Program-made: the position numbers and the translations under genes
Notes under the pieces: model-generated
The model's database searches: none
Told to the model about the DNA's origin: nothing
Seen by the model: only the letters and a program-made list of their open reading frames with translations
Origin: an uncultured Alphaproteobacteria bacterium
GTDB taxonomy: Bacteria; Pseudomonadota; Alphaproteobacteria; Caulobacterales; Caulobacteraceae
Length of the DNA: 64,000 nucleotides
Reading direction: 5' to 3'
Assembly: GCA_903860975.1 (NCBI GenBank)
Contig: CAIOSI010000027.1
Coordinates: forward strand, 1 to 64,000
In this document: one piece after another, positions 40,664 to 49,587 of the stretch
Layout: each line of letters begins with the position of its first letter
Numbering within the stretch: the first letter of the stretch is position 1

Positions 40664-40822
40664 ATCTTGCTCCTAACACTTGGCTTTGGGTGCAAGGCCG
40701 ACGCCCAACTCAACACCCCCTCGACCAAGAAAGCTGGCGCGCATTTGCGGCCGGCGCCCGCGTCTGCGCAACGGTAAATCGCCGGGGCATGTCACCTGTG
40801 AAGCCTTGGTGACACACCAAGT

Positions 40823-40836
40823 TGCAACCGTTTCCA
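40823..40836. promoter_or_regulatory. LacI-type operator-like site, TGCAACCGTTTCCA
   Basis: Two mismatches from the consensus, both in the left half-site. It lies immediately upstream of a good -35 element of the TonB-dependent receptor promoter. Confidence 0.6.
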
Positions 40837-40843
40837 CATAGCA

Positions 40844-40875
40844 TTGACAGCCGCTTTGAACTCTCATTTTATAAG
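40844..40875 (+). promoter_or_regulatory. Sigma-70-like promoter of the TonB-dependent receptor
   Basis: TTGACA (40844-40849) with an AT-rich -10 region (TTTTATAAG, 40867-40875; TTTTAT at 17-bp spacing or TTTATA at 18). The operator-like palindrome ends eight bases before the -35, so a bound repressor could hinder polymerase. The remaining stretch (40664-41034) has no gene. Confidence 0.55.
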
Positions 40876-41034
40876 CGCTGGTCTCAAGATATGGAATTCG
40901 ATCTCATGATCGGATGCCGGTGGGTTGGGGGTCGCGCCATGGAAAACTCAGCGATCGCGATCCCAAGGGACCGATCTCGGCGGGGCCGCACGGGGCGAGC
41001 GAATACCTAGGCTGACAACAGAGGGGGATTGGAC

Positions 41035-44000
41035 TTGGAGAATAGAGAACAGAACAAGGCGCGCTGGCTCGCCTGCCGCGCAGCCCTGGCGGCCAGCGCC
41101 TCGATCGTCGCGCTGACCGCTTCGACGGCGGTGTTTGCGCAGGACATCGCTCAGCTGCCCACGGCCTCCAAGGACAAGGCCTCCAAGGAGGTGGATGAGG
41201 TCATCGTCACAGGCTCGCGCATCGCGCGGACCGAAGTGGAAACGGTTCGCCCGGTGACCGCGGTCGGCGCCGACGACCTCGACAAGCGCGCCCTGGTGAA
41301 CGTGGGCGAAGCCCTCAAGGAACTGCCGGCGGTCGGCCAGGGCATCGGCCCCTATGGCGCCCAAAACGCCTTCACGGTCGGCCAGAACTACGTCGATCTG
41401 TTCAACCTCGGCTCACAGCGCACCCTGACCCTCGTCAACGGACGCCGCTTCGTCTCCTCGAACGTGCCGACGAACTTCTCATCCGCGGCGGGTCTCCAGG
41501 TCGACTACAATGTGCTCCCCGTCGCCCTGCTTGACCGCGTCGAGGTCGTGCCGCTCGCCGGCGCCGCCGTCTACGGTTCGGACGCCATCGCCGGCACGAT
41601 CAACGTGATTCTGAAGGACCACTACCAAGGCTTCGAGATGTCCGCTCAGCAGGGCATGTCGGAGAAAAACGACTTGGCCCAGCGGCAGATTTCAGGGGTC
41701 ATGGGCGCGAACTTCGCCGAGGACCGCGGGAACGTCACCTTCTCGATCGAATACAACAAGGCCGACGGCGCGCTGGCGAGCGCACGTCCCGACTGGAACA
41801 ACAACCGGCCGCTCGCGATCCCCTTCGGCGCCCGGCTTGACGCCAATGGCAACGGCACGCCGGATCAGGAATATCGCGTCTATTTTGGCCAGAACCTGCA
41901 GGTCGCGGGACCTTACGGTTCGGTGTCTCCAACTTCGCTCATGCTGCCGTCCCTTGGGCTCGGCAAGATCGGCGGAAGCTACTACCAGTTCACAAAGACG
42001 GGCGACCTGGCGACCTGTGCCCCCGGCATCACGCCGGGCGCATCCTCGGCCCTCTTCACGATGGGCGGCGGCTGCGGCTTCGATCTGGTCGGTTCCACGA
42101 CGCAGATCCGATCGCCGGTGACGGTGCTCAACGCCACGATGCTGGGTCACTACGACATCACCGACGACATCCGCTTCTCCACGGAGGCGATGTTCTCCCA
42201 ATCCCAAGCGACCCAACTGATCAAGCAGGGCGGCTACAACCTGCTCGCGTTCGGCGGGACGTCCGGTCCGCTGACGATGAACACCAGCAATCCGTTCCTT
42301 GACGCCCAGGCCAAGTCGATCCTCGAGAGCGGGCTCGGCCCGAACTCGAACTTCGTCATCAACCGCTTCGACAACGACCTCGTCGGCGGCGGTCCGGACA
42401 TGGATCAGAACTACACCGGGCGCATCGCCACGATCCTTGATGGCAAGTTCGATCTGGACGACCGCAAGTTCAAGTGGAACGTCTCTGGCGTCTTCGGCAA
42501 GGCCCACCTGCAGAACAAGACCTCGGGCATCATCGACGGCCGGCTCTTCGACGCCCTCGACGCGGTGAGGCTCGACACCACCTACCTGAACGGCCTGGTG
42601 TCCCAAACCGGCAGCACCATCAAGGACCTCAACGGAGACGGGAAGGTCGATTCGAACGACGCCCTGCTCGCCATCCAGAAGAGCGGTCAAAGCGGCGTGC
42701 AGAATATCGGGCTCGGCTCGATCATCTGTAACGTCAACGGGCACATCGCCAACGGAACCGTCGGCGGCTACAACACGCCGGCAGGCGGCAGCGGCACTGT
42801 CGGGACCGCATTCCCCTTCGCCACCAAGTGCCAGCCGCTGAACATTTTCGGCGACGCGCGGGCGGTCAACTCGGCTTCGACGCTCAACTTCATCACCGGT
42901 GGGCCGCGTGTGAACACGGCTGACAATGAAGAGCGCGTCCTGACGGCCAGCATCACCGGCGATCTCATCAAACTCCCCGCGGGTTGGTTGAGCGCGAACG
43001 TTGGTATCGAGGGCCGCCGCGAGCGCGCGGTCTTCACGCCGGACCTCGGCTCTTCGCTGACCATCACGCGTGGTGCGTTCGCGACCTTCATCACCACAGG
43101 CGGTCAGCAGGAGACGAAGGAGTACTTCGGCGAGTTGTTCGCGCCGGTGTTCGGCAAGGATTTCACCCTGCCGCTGATGGAACTGCTCGAGTTCAACGGG
43201 TCGGTGCGGAAGGTCAACGAAAAGAGCAGGGATATCAACAATCTCGGCAATGGATCGAACGACTCGACGGCGTTCGAGTACGGCGGCCGCTGGTCGCCGG
43301 TGAAAGACCTGATCTTCCGCGGGTCCTACACCCAGGCCATCCGCTCGCCGTCTCTGGTCGAACTCTACACGCCCCAGGTCGGGTCGTTCTCGATGGCCAA
43401 CGACCCCTGCGACCAGCGCTTCGTCAACGGCGGCGTCTCCCCGACGATTCGTCGCGCGAACTGCATCGCGGCCGGGATCAATCCGGCGACCTTCACCTCA
43501 AACGCAGTGAACGCGACGATCCCGATCATCACCTCGGGCAACCCGAACCTGGTGCCGGAAGAATCCAAGTCCTACACCTTCGGCGTGGTCGTCCAGCCCC
43601 ACTGGGTCGATCGCCTGGCGCTGACGCTGGACTACTTCCACATCCGGATTCAGAACCGCATCTCACCGCTGTCCCTGACCCAGGTGCTCAACGCCTGCTA
43701 CGACAGCCCGAGTTTCCCGAATACGCCGGCCTGCAGCGGGGCCCTGTTCACGCGGGATGCGACGGGTCAGATCATCTCCGGCACGACCACCAGCCTCAAT
43801 GCGGCGAATTCCTTGTTCGAGGCTGTCCAGGGCCATCTGACCTACGGCGTCGACGTGGCTGACGCGCTGAAGCTCACGCACATCCGTCAGGACGGTGGCG
43901 ACTTCGGCGATCTCACCTTCGGCATTACGCTCCTGAAGACCATGCAGAACGAGCTTCAGGTCCTCAACGAGCTGCCGAGCAACCCCGTCGGCACCTTCGC

Positions 44001-44367
44001 GCAGCCGAAGTGGAAGGGCACGTTCGACGTGACCTACAACTGGCACAACCTGCGTGTGTTCTGGCGGACGCTCTACCAGTCCAGCCCGGTGTTCCTCGAT
44101 ACAACCGGTTCCAGCTATCTGGTGAACCTTGGACCTGGTCAGGAAACCACGGCGGCAACGAGCGCCAACATCGTCAATCACTTCGACCCGTATTGGATGT
44201 CCAACGTGTCGATCCAGTACAATCTGTTCGAAAAGACCTCGATTCAGTTCTCTGTCAACAACGTCTTCAACAAGATGCCGAGTATCTACAATCGTGCTGA
44301 CGGAGCGTTCTATACCAGCGATGAAATTGGACGGTACTTCGTCCTGCGGGTTCGTCAGCAGTTCTAG
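41035..44367 (+). CDS. TonB-dependent outer-membrane receptor
   Basis: About 1110 residues. I use the TTG at 41035 because GAGGGGGA sits six bases upstream; a TTG at 41029 is too close to it. Signal peptide (ASASIVALTASTAVFA), TonB box-like VDEVIVTGSR, plug domain (LVNGRRFV, GSDAIAGTINVIL) and a large beta-barrel ending FVLRVRQQF. Two loops carry EF-hand/dockerin-like Asp-rich motifs: DANGNGTPDQE (about 265-275) and DLNGDGKVDSND (about 533-544), probably calcium-binding. It imports a ligand too large for porins. Operator and promoter lie upstream; a hairpin terminator follows. Size suggests an oligomeric or conjugated substrate. Confidence 0.93.
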   Translation: MENREQNKARWLACRAALAASASIVALTASTAVFAQDIAQLPTASKDKASKEVDEVIVTGSRIARTEVETVRPVTAVGADDLDKRALVNVGEALKELPAVGQGIGPYGAQNAFTVGQNYVDLFNLGSQRTLTLVNGRRFVSSNVPTNFSSAAGLQVDYNVLPVALLDRVEVVPLAGAAVYGSDAIAGTINVILKDHYQGFEMSAQQGMSEKNDLAQRQISGVMGANFAEDRGNVTFSIEYNKADGALASARPDWNNNRPLAIPFGARLDANGNGTPDQEYRVYFGQNLQVAGPYGSVSPTSLMLPSLGLGKIGGSYYQFTKTGDLATCAPGITPGASSALFTMGGGCGFDLVGSTTQIRSPVTVLNATMLGHYDITDDIRFSTEAMFSQSQATQLIKQGGYNLLAFGGTSGPLTMNTSNPFLDAQAKSILESGLGPNSNFVINRFDNDLVGGGPDMDQNYTGRIATILDGKFDLDDRKFKWNVSGVFGKAHLQNKTSGIIDGRLFDALDAVRLDTTYLNGLVSQTGSTIKDLNGDGKVDSNDALLAIQKSGQSGVQNIGLGSIICNVNGHIANGTVGGYNTPAGGSGTVGTAFPFATKCQPLNIFGDARAVNSASTLNFITGGPRVNTADNEERVLTASITGDLIKLPAGWLSANVGIEGRRERAVFTPDLGSSLTITRGAFATFITTGGQQETKEYFGELFAPVFGKDFTLPLMELLEFNGSVRKVNEKSRDINNLGNGSNDSTAFEYGGRWSPVKDLIFRGSYTQAIRSPSLVELYTPQVGSFSMANDPCDQRFVNGGVSPTIRRANCIAAGINPATFTSNAVNATIPIITSGNPNLVPEESKSYTFGVVVQPHWVDRLALTLDYFHIRIQNRISPLSLTQVLNACYDSPSFPNTPACSGALFTRDATGQIISGTTTSLNAANSLFEAVQGHLTYGVDVADALKLTHIRQDGGDFGDLTFGITLLKTMQNELQVLNELPSNPVGTFAQPKWKGTFDVTYNWHNLRVFWRTLYQSSPVFLDTTGSSYLVNLGPGQETTAATSANIVNHFDPYWMSNVSIQYNLFEKTSIQFSVNNVFNKMPSIYNRADGAFYTSDEIGRYFVLRVRQQF

Positions 44368-44388
44368 CGGTTGCAAGCCGAAGATGAG

Positions 44389-44422
44389 GAGAAAGCGGGA
44401 CGCCCTGGCGGCCCGCTTTCTC
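44389..44422 (+). terminator. Intrinsic terminator after the TonB-dependent receptor
   Basis: GAGAAAGCGGG (44389-44399) pairs perfectly with CCCGCTTTCTC (44412-44422) across a 12-base loop, 22 bases after the stop codon. The downstream run is only moderately T-rich. Confidence 0.6.
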
Positions 44423-44585
44423 ATCTCGGCCAATCGCCCCGCCGCCCTGACGGCGCAGCTCGCGCAAAATCGTGACGCCAGGTCTCAGACCAGATGACGA
44501 TCTCCTTCCGGGCCGGCGCCGTTCCAAGCCGCGTCCGGGGCATGATTCGCAGTCCGTCCGGGATTCAAGTTCGGAGTTCGATGAC

Positions 44586-45563
44586 GTGATCCAATCCCTG
44601 GTCCAGTTTCGCAAGGGCGGCGCACGCGGTTTGCTCGCCCTTGACGAGGGCGGCGTCGCCAGGCGGGTCGGTGCGGCCGACACGACGCTCGCGCTCGCGC
44701 AATTGGCCCTGAAGCAACGGTTGGCCCTTGCGGCGCTCGCCGCTGAATCTTGCGGGGAAACCATCGATCTCGAAGACATCGAGCTGCTTGGCCCGATCGA
44801 TCATCCTGATCCGGCGCATCTGATCGTCAGCGGCACGGGACTGACGCATCTGGGTTCGGCCGAGGGACGTGACGCCATGCACAAGGCTGTGGCGTCCGGC
44901 CAGGCCAGCGACTCCATGCGGATGTTTATGATGGGGCTGGAGGGTGGCAAGCCTGACCCCGGGCGCGTCGGGGCTCAGCCCGAGTGGTTCTACAAGGGTG
45001 ACGGCGGCATTCTCGTCAATCCGGGCGAACCGCTTCACGCGCCGGCCTTCGCGGGCGATGGCGGTGAGGAAACCGAGATTGCCGGCGTCTACATGATCGA
45101 CGACGGCGGTGCTCCGGTACGGCTAGGCCATGTGCTCGGCAATGAGTTTTCCGACCACGTCATGGAAAGCGTCAACTACCTCTGGCTCGCGCATTCGAAG
45201 CTCCGGCAAGCCGCCCTGGGGCCGGAGCTGCGTCTCGGCGAGCTGCCCGCCGATGTCCACGGCATCAGCCGCATCAGGCACCTCGGCCGAACCGTCTGGG
45301 AGAAGGCGTTCCGGTCGGGCGAGAGCAACATGGCCCACTCCATCGGCAATCTCGAACACCATCACTTCAAGTACGCCCAGTTCCGGCGGCCAGGCGACGT
45401 CCACGTCCACTTCTTCGGCGCGGCGAGCCTCTCCTATGCCGCAGGCATCGAGGTCGAGCCCGGCGACGAGTTCGAGATAACCTCCGACGCCTTTCATCTG
45501 CCCCTCCGCAATAGGATGGTGCGGGAGGATGGCGGCGCTCCGATTTCGGTCCACGCCGCCTAG
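44586..45563 (+). CDS. AraD1-type FAH-fold protein, sugar-acid dehydratase/hydrolase
   Basis: 325 residues from the GTG at 44586, with GGAG nine bases upstream; the upstream frame is unlike a protein of this family. It starts with VIQSLVQFRKGGARGLL. Fold landmarks are SGTGLTHLGSAEGRD, EWFYKGDGG, ETEIAGVYMIDD (acidic metal ligands), GNEFSDHVMES, FGAASLSYA and EPGDEFEI. AraD1-type proteins take part in sugar-acid breakdown, acting on 2-keto-3-deoxy pentonates or similar acids. It lies between the receptor and the peptide ABC genes, all in the same direction. Confidence 0.82.
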   Translation: MIQSLVQFRKGGARGLLALDEGGVARRVGAADTTLALAQLALKQRLALAALAAESCGETIDLEDIELLGPIDHPDPAHLIVSGTGLTHLGSAEGRDAMHKAVASGQASDSMRMFMMGLEGGKPDPGRVGAQPEWFYKGDGGILVNPGEPLHAPAFAGDGGEETEIAGVYMIDDGGAPVRLGHVLGNEFSDHVMESVNYLWLAHSKLRQAALGPELRLGELPADVHGISRIRHLGRTVWEKAFRSGESNMAHSIGNLEHHHFKYAQFRRPGDVHVHFFGAASLSYAAGIEVEPGDEFEITSDAFHLPLRNRMVREDGGAPISVHAA

Positions 45564-45636
45564 GTGGCGGGCAGGTGGCGTCGCAGCCGCAAAGCGATCC
45601 GCAGGGAGGTTGATTTCTTGACAGCAGTCGTCGAAT

Positions 45637-45650
45637 TGGAAACGGTTCCA
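45637..45650. promoter_or_regulatory. LacI-type operator, TGGAAACGGTTCCA
   Basis: One mismatch from the consensus. It lies 89 bp upstream of the first gene of the nine-gene dipeptide-ABC/sugar-acid operon (45740-53453). Confidence 0.78.
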
Positions 45651-45739
45651 CGGGTGGCCTACGCTCGGCATGAAACGTTGACACGAGGACCCGCTGCTGG
45701 TCCGAAGGGTCCGGACCAATTGGCGTCGGGGCGGTCGGA

Positions 45740-46690
45740 GTGCTGACTTTCGTCATAGTCAGGATGTTTCAGATGATCCCCATCCTGATCGGGATCAGCC
45801 TCACCATATTCGTCCTGGTCCGCGCGGTGCCCGGTGATCCGGCGGCCATGTCCCTTGGCGTCTACGCTTCGGCCCAAAGGGTCGCGGAGCTGCGGGCCCA
45901 CTGGGGGCTCGATCGGCCCTTGATAGTTCAGTACTGGATCTTCCTGAAGCAGCTGCTCAAGGGCGATTTCGGCTATTCCTACTTCTATGGCCGGCCGGCT
46001 ATCGCGCTCGTCCTCGACCGGCTCGCACCCGAACTGTTCCTCGTCGCCTATTCGATCGTGCTCACGATCCTGATCAGCGTTCCCCTGGCCATCTGGGCGG
46101 CGCTGAGGCGCACAGGCATCGCCGAGGTGACCGTGCGCGCCGTGATCGTCTTGGGCCTGGGCCTGCCGCCCTATTGGATCGGGCTCCTGCTCCTGCTGCT
46201 CTTCGGCATCTGGTGGCCCATCCTTCCAGTGGGCGGATTTGGCGCGACCTTCGGCGAGCAACTCAGATCCCTGCTCCTGCCGTCGTTCACGCTGGCGCTG
46301 GGACTCTGCCCATTGGTCATCCGCTCGCTGCGGGCCAGCCTGCTCGAGACCCTGAGGGCGGATCACGTCGACATGGCGCGCTCCAAGGGGCTTCCGGGGA
46401 ATGTCGTCTTCTTCCGCCATGTCTTCCGGCCGGCCCTGATCCCGGCGGTGACCATTCTTGGGCTGCACATCGGATTGCTGATCGGCGCGACCGTGATCGT
46501 CGAGTCCGTGTTCTCCGTGCCCGGCCTCGGCCAGCTGATGCTCACGGCCATCACAACCCGAGACTATCCGACGGTGGTGGCCGTGACGCTGGTCTTCGCC
46601 GTCTTTGTCATGGTCATCAATCTCCTGACCGACCTGCTTGTGGCCTTTATCGACCCGCGGGCCCGCGACGCGATGGTAGGCGCCCGGTGA
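45740..46690 (+). CDS. Dipeptide/oligopeptide ABC transporter permease, DppB type
   Basis: 316 residues from a GTG start (MLTFVIVRMFQMIPILIGIS). Six membrane segments, the N-terminal FxLVRAVPGDPAAM and the EAA loop (ETLRADHVDMARSKGLPG) are typical of DppB/OppB. It forms half of the membrane channel with the DppC-type gene, whose start overlaps its stop (GTGA). First gene of a long operon preceded by a LacI-type operator. Confidence 0.92.
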   Translation: MLTFVIVRMFQMIPILIGISLTIFVLVRAVPGDPAAMSLGVYASAQRVAELRAHWGLDRPLIVQYWIFLKQLLKGDFGYSYFYGRPAIALVLDRLAPELFLVAYSIVLTILISVPLAIWAALRRTGIAEVTVRAVIVLGLGLPPYWIGLLLLLLFGIWWPILPVGGFGATFGEQLRSLLLPSFTLALGLCPLVIRSLRASLLETLRADHVDMARSKGLPGNVVFFRHVFRPALIPAVTILGLHIGLLIGATVIVESVFSVPGLGQLMLTAITTRDYPTVVAVTLVFAVFVMVINLLTDLLVAFIDPRARDAMVGAR

Positions 46691-47535
46691 GCGCGGCCTC
46701 GATCGAGCGCCCCGTCGCGCCATCTGCCTGGATCGCCAGGCTTCCGGTCCCGCTGGTCGCGGGAACGGTGATGATCCTCCTGGCGGTCATCGTCGCCACC
46801 TTCGGGCCGATGCTGGCGCCTGACCCGCTGGAATTGAACCTGGGTGCGACCCTCCAGGCGCCGGGCGCCGGGCATTGGCTCGGCACCGACAATTTTGGCC
46901 GCGACGTCCTCGCCCGGATCATCGCGGCGACGTCCGTCGACCTCCAGTTCGGTTTCTTTTCCGTGCTCCCGACCTTCGTTATGGGAACGGCGCTCGGAGT
47001 CCTGGCGGGGACGAACCGCTGGATGGACGCCGTACTCATGCGCGTCCTCGATCTGGTCGTCGCCTTCCCGTTCTATGTGCTGATCATCGCCATCGTGGCG
47101 ACGCTCGGCCCCGGCGTCTTCAACATGTACATCGCGGTCATGCTCGTCGGCTGGGCGAGCTATGCCCGCCTCGTGCGGAGCGAGGTCCTGGTCGTCGCCA
47201 AGCACCAATATATCGAGGCGGCCAGGGCGCTCGGCTTTTCATCGTCCCGCGTACTTTGGCGCCACGTGCTGCCGAATGTGATCGTGCAACCGGTGTTGTT
47301 GGCGACGACCAATTTCATCGCCTGGATCCTGGTCGGCAGCGCGCTGGGGTTCCTGGGACTTGGGGTGCAGCCGCCGGCGCCGGAGTGGGGCGTCATGATC
47401 GGGGAGGGGCGCGTCTACCTCTATCAGGCGCCCTGGATGGCCATATTCCCGGGGTTCGCGATCTTCTACGTGAGCTTCGCCGCCATCCTCGTCGGGGACG
47501 GCCTGTCCGAAGTCTTGCGGCCGGACGTTTCGTGA
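46687..47535 (+). CDS. Dipeptide/oligopeptide ABC transporter permease, DppC type
   Basis: 282 residues from the GTG overlapping the previous stop codon. It has the DppC N-terminal motif (FGPMLAPDPLELNL, HWLGTDNFGRDVLARII) and the EAA loop (YIEAARALGFSSSRVLWRHVLPN). It pairs with the DppB-type permease. The stop codon overlaps the next start, indicating tight coupling. Confidence 0.92.
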   Translation: MSAASIERPVAPSAWIARLPVPLVAGTVMILLAVIVATFGPMLAPDPLELNLGATLQAPGAGHWLGTDNFGRDVLARIIAATSVDLQFGFFSVLPTFVMGTALGVLAGTNRWMDAVLMRVLDLVVAFPFYVLIIAIVATLGPGVFNMYIAVMLVGWASYARLVRSEVLVVAKHQYIEAARALGFSSSRVLWRHVLPNVIVQPVLLATTNFIAWILVGSALGFLGLGVQPPAPEWGVMIGEGRVYLYQAPWMAIFPGFAIFYVSFAAILVGDGLSEVLRPDVS

Positions 47536-48560
47536 TGGGCAAGGCGGTTCAGAACGACACGCTGGCGCCGCCCATCTTGCAGGTCGATGGGCTGAACATC
47601 GAATACCAGGGCGGTCCCCATGCCGCCGTCGCGGCTCGCGATGTCTCCTTCACGATTCGGCGCGGAGAAATCTTCGGCCTGGTCGGCGAAACGGGCAGCG
47701 GCAAGAGCACGATTCTTCGCTCGATCATCGGGCTTCTGCACCAGAAGGCCAAGGTGGTGAGCGGTGCGATCCGCGTCGCTGGGCACGAGGTGACCGGCCT
47801 GGATCAGGCTGGGCTTTCCGACCTGAGGCGCGAGCACGTCGCGATGATCTTCCAGGACCCGCTGCGCGCGCTCAATCCGGTCATGACGATCGGCGCGCAA
47901 CTGGCGGAGGTCATGCACGCGGCGGGCTTACGTGACCGCGATGCGGTCCAGCGGCTGATCGTTGGCGCCCTGGAGCGTGTGGGCGTCGCGGACGCGGCGC
48001 TCCGCATGCGGGCCTATCCCCACGAATTGTCCGGTGGACTGCGCCAGCGGGTGGCGATTGCGGCGGCCATGATCCGATCGCCGGAGCTGATCCTGGCCGA
48101 CGAGCCGACCACCGCGCTGGATGTGACCATCCAGGACCAGATCCTGACCCTGCTTTACGACCTCTGCCGCGACACGGGCATGAGCGTGCTGCTTGTCACC
48201 CACGACCTCGGCGTTGTCGCCGAGATCTGCGACCGGGTCGGGGTGCTCTATGCCGGAAGATTGGTCGAGACCGGCGACGTCGCCCGCGTTCTGACCGCGC
48301 CGTCGCATCCCTACACCGCCGCCCTGCTGGCCTCCATGCCGCGGATCGGCGAGCGCCAGAGCCGGCTGCGGGTGATCCCGGGACGGCCACCGGAGCTTTC
48401 GGTTCCAGGCTGCCCGTTCGCGCCGCGCTGCGCCTACGCGCTCGCCGAGTGCGGGACGATCAGGCCTGTTCTTGAACCTGCCGGCGCGGACCAGGCGTCG
48501 GCATGCTGGCGTCGCGATCAACTGCGGACCTGCCTCGCAGAGGAGGTGTCCGTTGGGTAG
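47535..48560 (+). CDS. Dipeptide/oligopeptide ABC transporter ATPase, DppD type
   Basis: 341 residues. Walker [11 protein letters not shown]-loop [12 protein letters not shown], signature [15 protein letters not shown], Walker [15 protein letters not shown]. The C-terminal oligopeptide-transporter domain has the Cys-containing motif [16 protein letters not shown]. It hydrolyses ATP with the DppF-type partner. The next gene starts at a TTG within its last codons. Confidence 0.93.
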   Translation: MGKAVQNDTLAPPILQVDGLNIEYQGGPHAAVAARDVSFTIRRGEIFGLVGETGSGKSTILRSIIGLLHQKAKVVSGAIRVAGHEVTGLDQAGLSDLRREHVAMIFQDPLRALNPVMTIGAQLAEVMHAAGLRDRDAVQRLIVGALERVGVADAALRMRAYPHELSGGLRQRVAIAAAMIRSPELILADEPTTALDVTIQDQILTLLYDLCRDTGMSVLLVTHDLGVVAEICDRVGVLYAGRLVETGDVARVLTAPSHPYTAALLASMPRIGERQSRLRVIPGRPPELSVPGCPFAPRCAYALAECGTIRPVLEPAGADQASACWRRDQLRTCLAEEVSVG

Positions 48561-49587
48561 CGGGCCGATCCTGCAATTGAGCGGCGTCTCCAAGTCCTTC
48601 CGGGTGGGCCCGAGGACGATCGGGCGACCGCGTGCGCAACTGCGCGCCCTGGACCACATCGATCTGCGGGTCGAAGCGGGAAAGACCCTGGGGATTGTCG
48701 GCGAATCCGGCTGCGGCAAGTCCACCCTCGCGCGCATCATCGTGGGCCTGACCCGGCCGGACGCGGGCACGGTCGCCTATGAGGGAGCGGACCTCTCGCG
48801 GGCGCGCCGGCGGCCGCTGGCCGCGGCGCTTGGCCTGCAGATGGTGTTTCAGGACCCCTATTCGGCCCTCAATCCGCGCATGCGCATCGGCGACGCCATC
48901 CTGGAGCCCTTGCTCGTCCACCAGATCGTGCCGCGCGCCGAGGCCCCCGGCGAGCGCGATCGGCTGCTGGACGTTGTCGGTCTTTCGCCTTCGCTCGCGA
49001 GCCGATACCCGCACGAACTTTCCGGAGGCCAGCGCCAACGCGTGAATATCGCACGCGCGCTTTCGGTCCGCCCGAGGCTCATCGTGGCTGACGAGGCGGC
49101 CTCCAGCCTGGATGTCTCCGTGCAGGGGCAGATCCTCAACCTGTTCTCGGACCTTCGCGACCAGCTCGGATTGACGCTGATTTTCGTCAGTCACGACCTC
49201 AACGTTGTCGATCACCTGTGTGACCGCGTCGCCGTCATGTACCTCGGGCGCATCATCGAGGAGGGCCGGCCTTCGATCCTGCGCGAAGGCGCCCTGCATC
49301 ACTACACGCACGGTCTCGCCTCAGCGATTCCACAGCCCATTCCCGGACGGCGACGCGCCCAGCCCGCGATCAGCGGAGAATTGCCGAGCCCGACCAATCC
49401 ACCGTCGGGATGCCATTTCCGCACCCGCTGTCCGGCCCGGCAGCCTCTCTGCGCTGAAGCATCGCCTCCCCTGAATCCGGCCGCGCCCGACCATCGGGTA
49501 GCCTGTCATTTCCCCCGCGTTTCCACACCCGAAGCCGTCGGCCGCAATCACGCCGCTGATGATCTGACCGTGAGCCCATCGTCATGA
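48553..49587 (+). CDS. Dipeptide/oligopeptide ABC transporter ATPase, DppF type
   Basis: 344 residues from the TTG at 48553, chosen because AGGAGG lies six bases upstream. Walker A GESGCGKST, Q-loop MVFQDPYSALNP, signature LSGGQRQRVNIARAL, Walker B LIVADEAASSLDVS (Ala-Ala in place of the usual Pro-Val/Thr after DE). The C-terminal motif GCHFRTRCPARQPLC is typical. Partner of the DppD-type ATPase. The stop overlaps the next start (ATGA). Confidence 0.92.
   Translation: MGSGPILQLSGVSKSFRVGPRTIGRPRAQLRALDHIDLRVEAGKTLGIVGESGCGKSTLARIIVGLTRPDAGTVAYEGADLSRARRRPLAAALGLQMVFQDPYSALNPRMRIGDAILEPLLVHQIVPRAEAPGERDRLLDVVGLSPSLASRYPHELSGGQRQRVNIARALSVRPRLIVADEAASSLDVSVQGQILNLFSDLRDQLGLTLIFVSHDLNVVDHLCDRVAVMYLGRIIEEGRPSILREGALHHYTHGLASAIPQPIPGRRRAQPAISGELPSPTNPPSGCHFRTRCPARQPLCAEASPPLNPAAPDHRVACHFPRVSTPEAVGRNHAADDLTVSPSS

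Noticed and set aside
41237-41250. TGGAAACGGTTCGC early in the TonB receptor gene as a downstream operator
   Set aside because: Coding sequence with several mismatches on one side; possible but not supportable.
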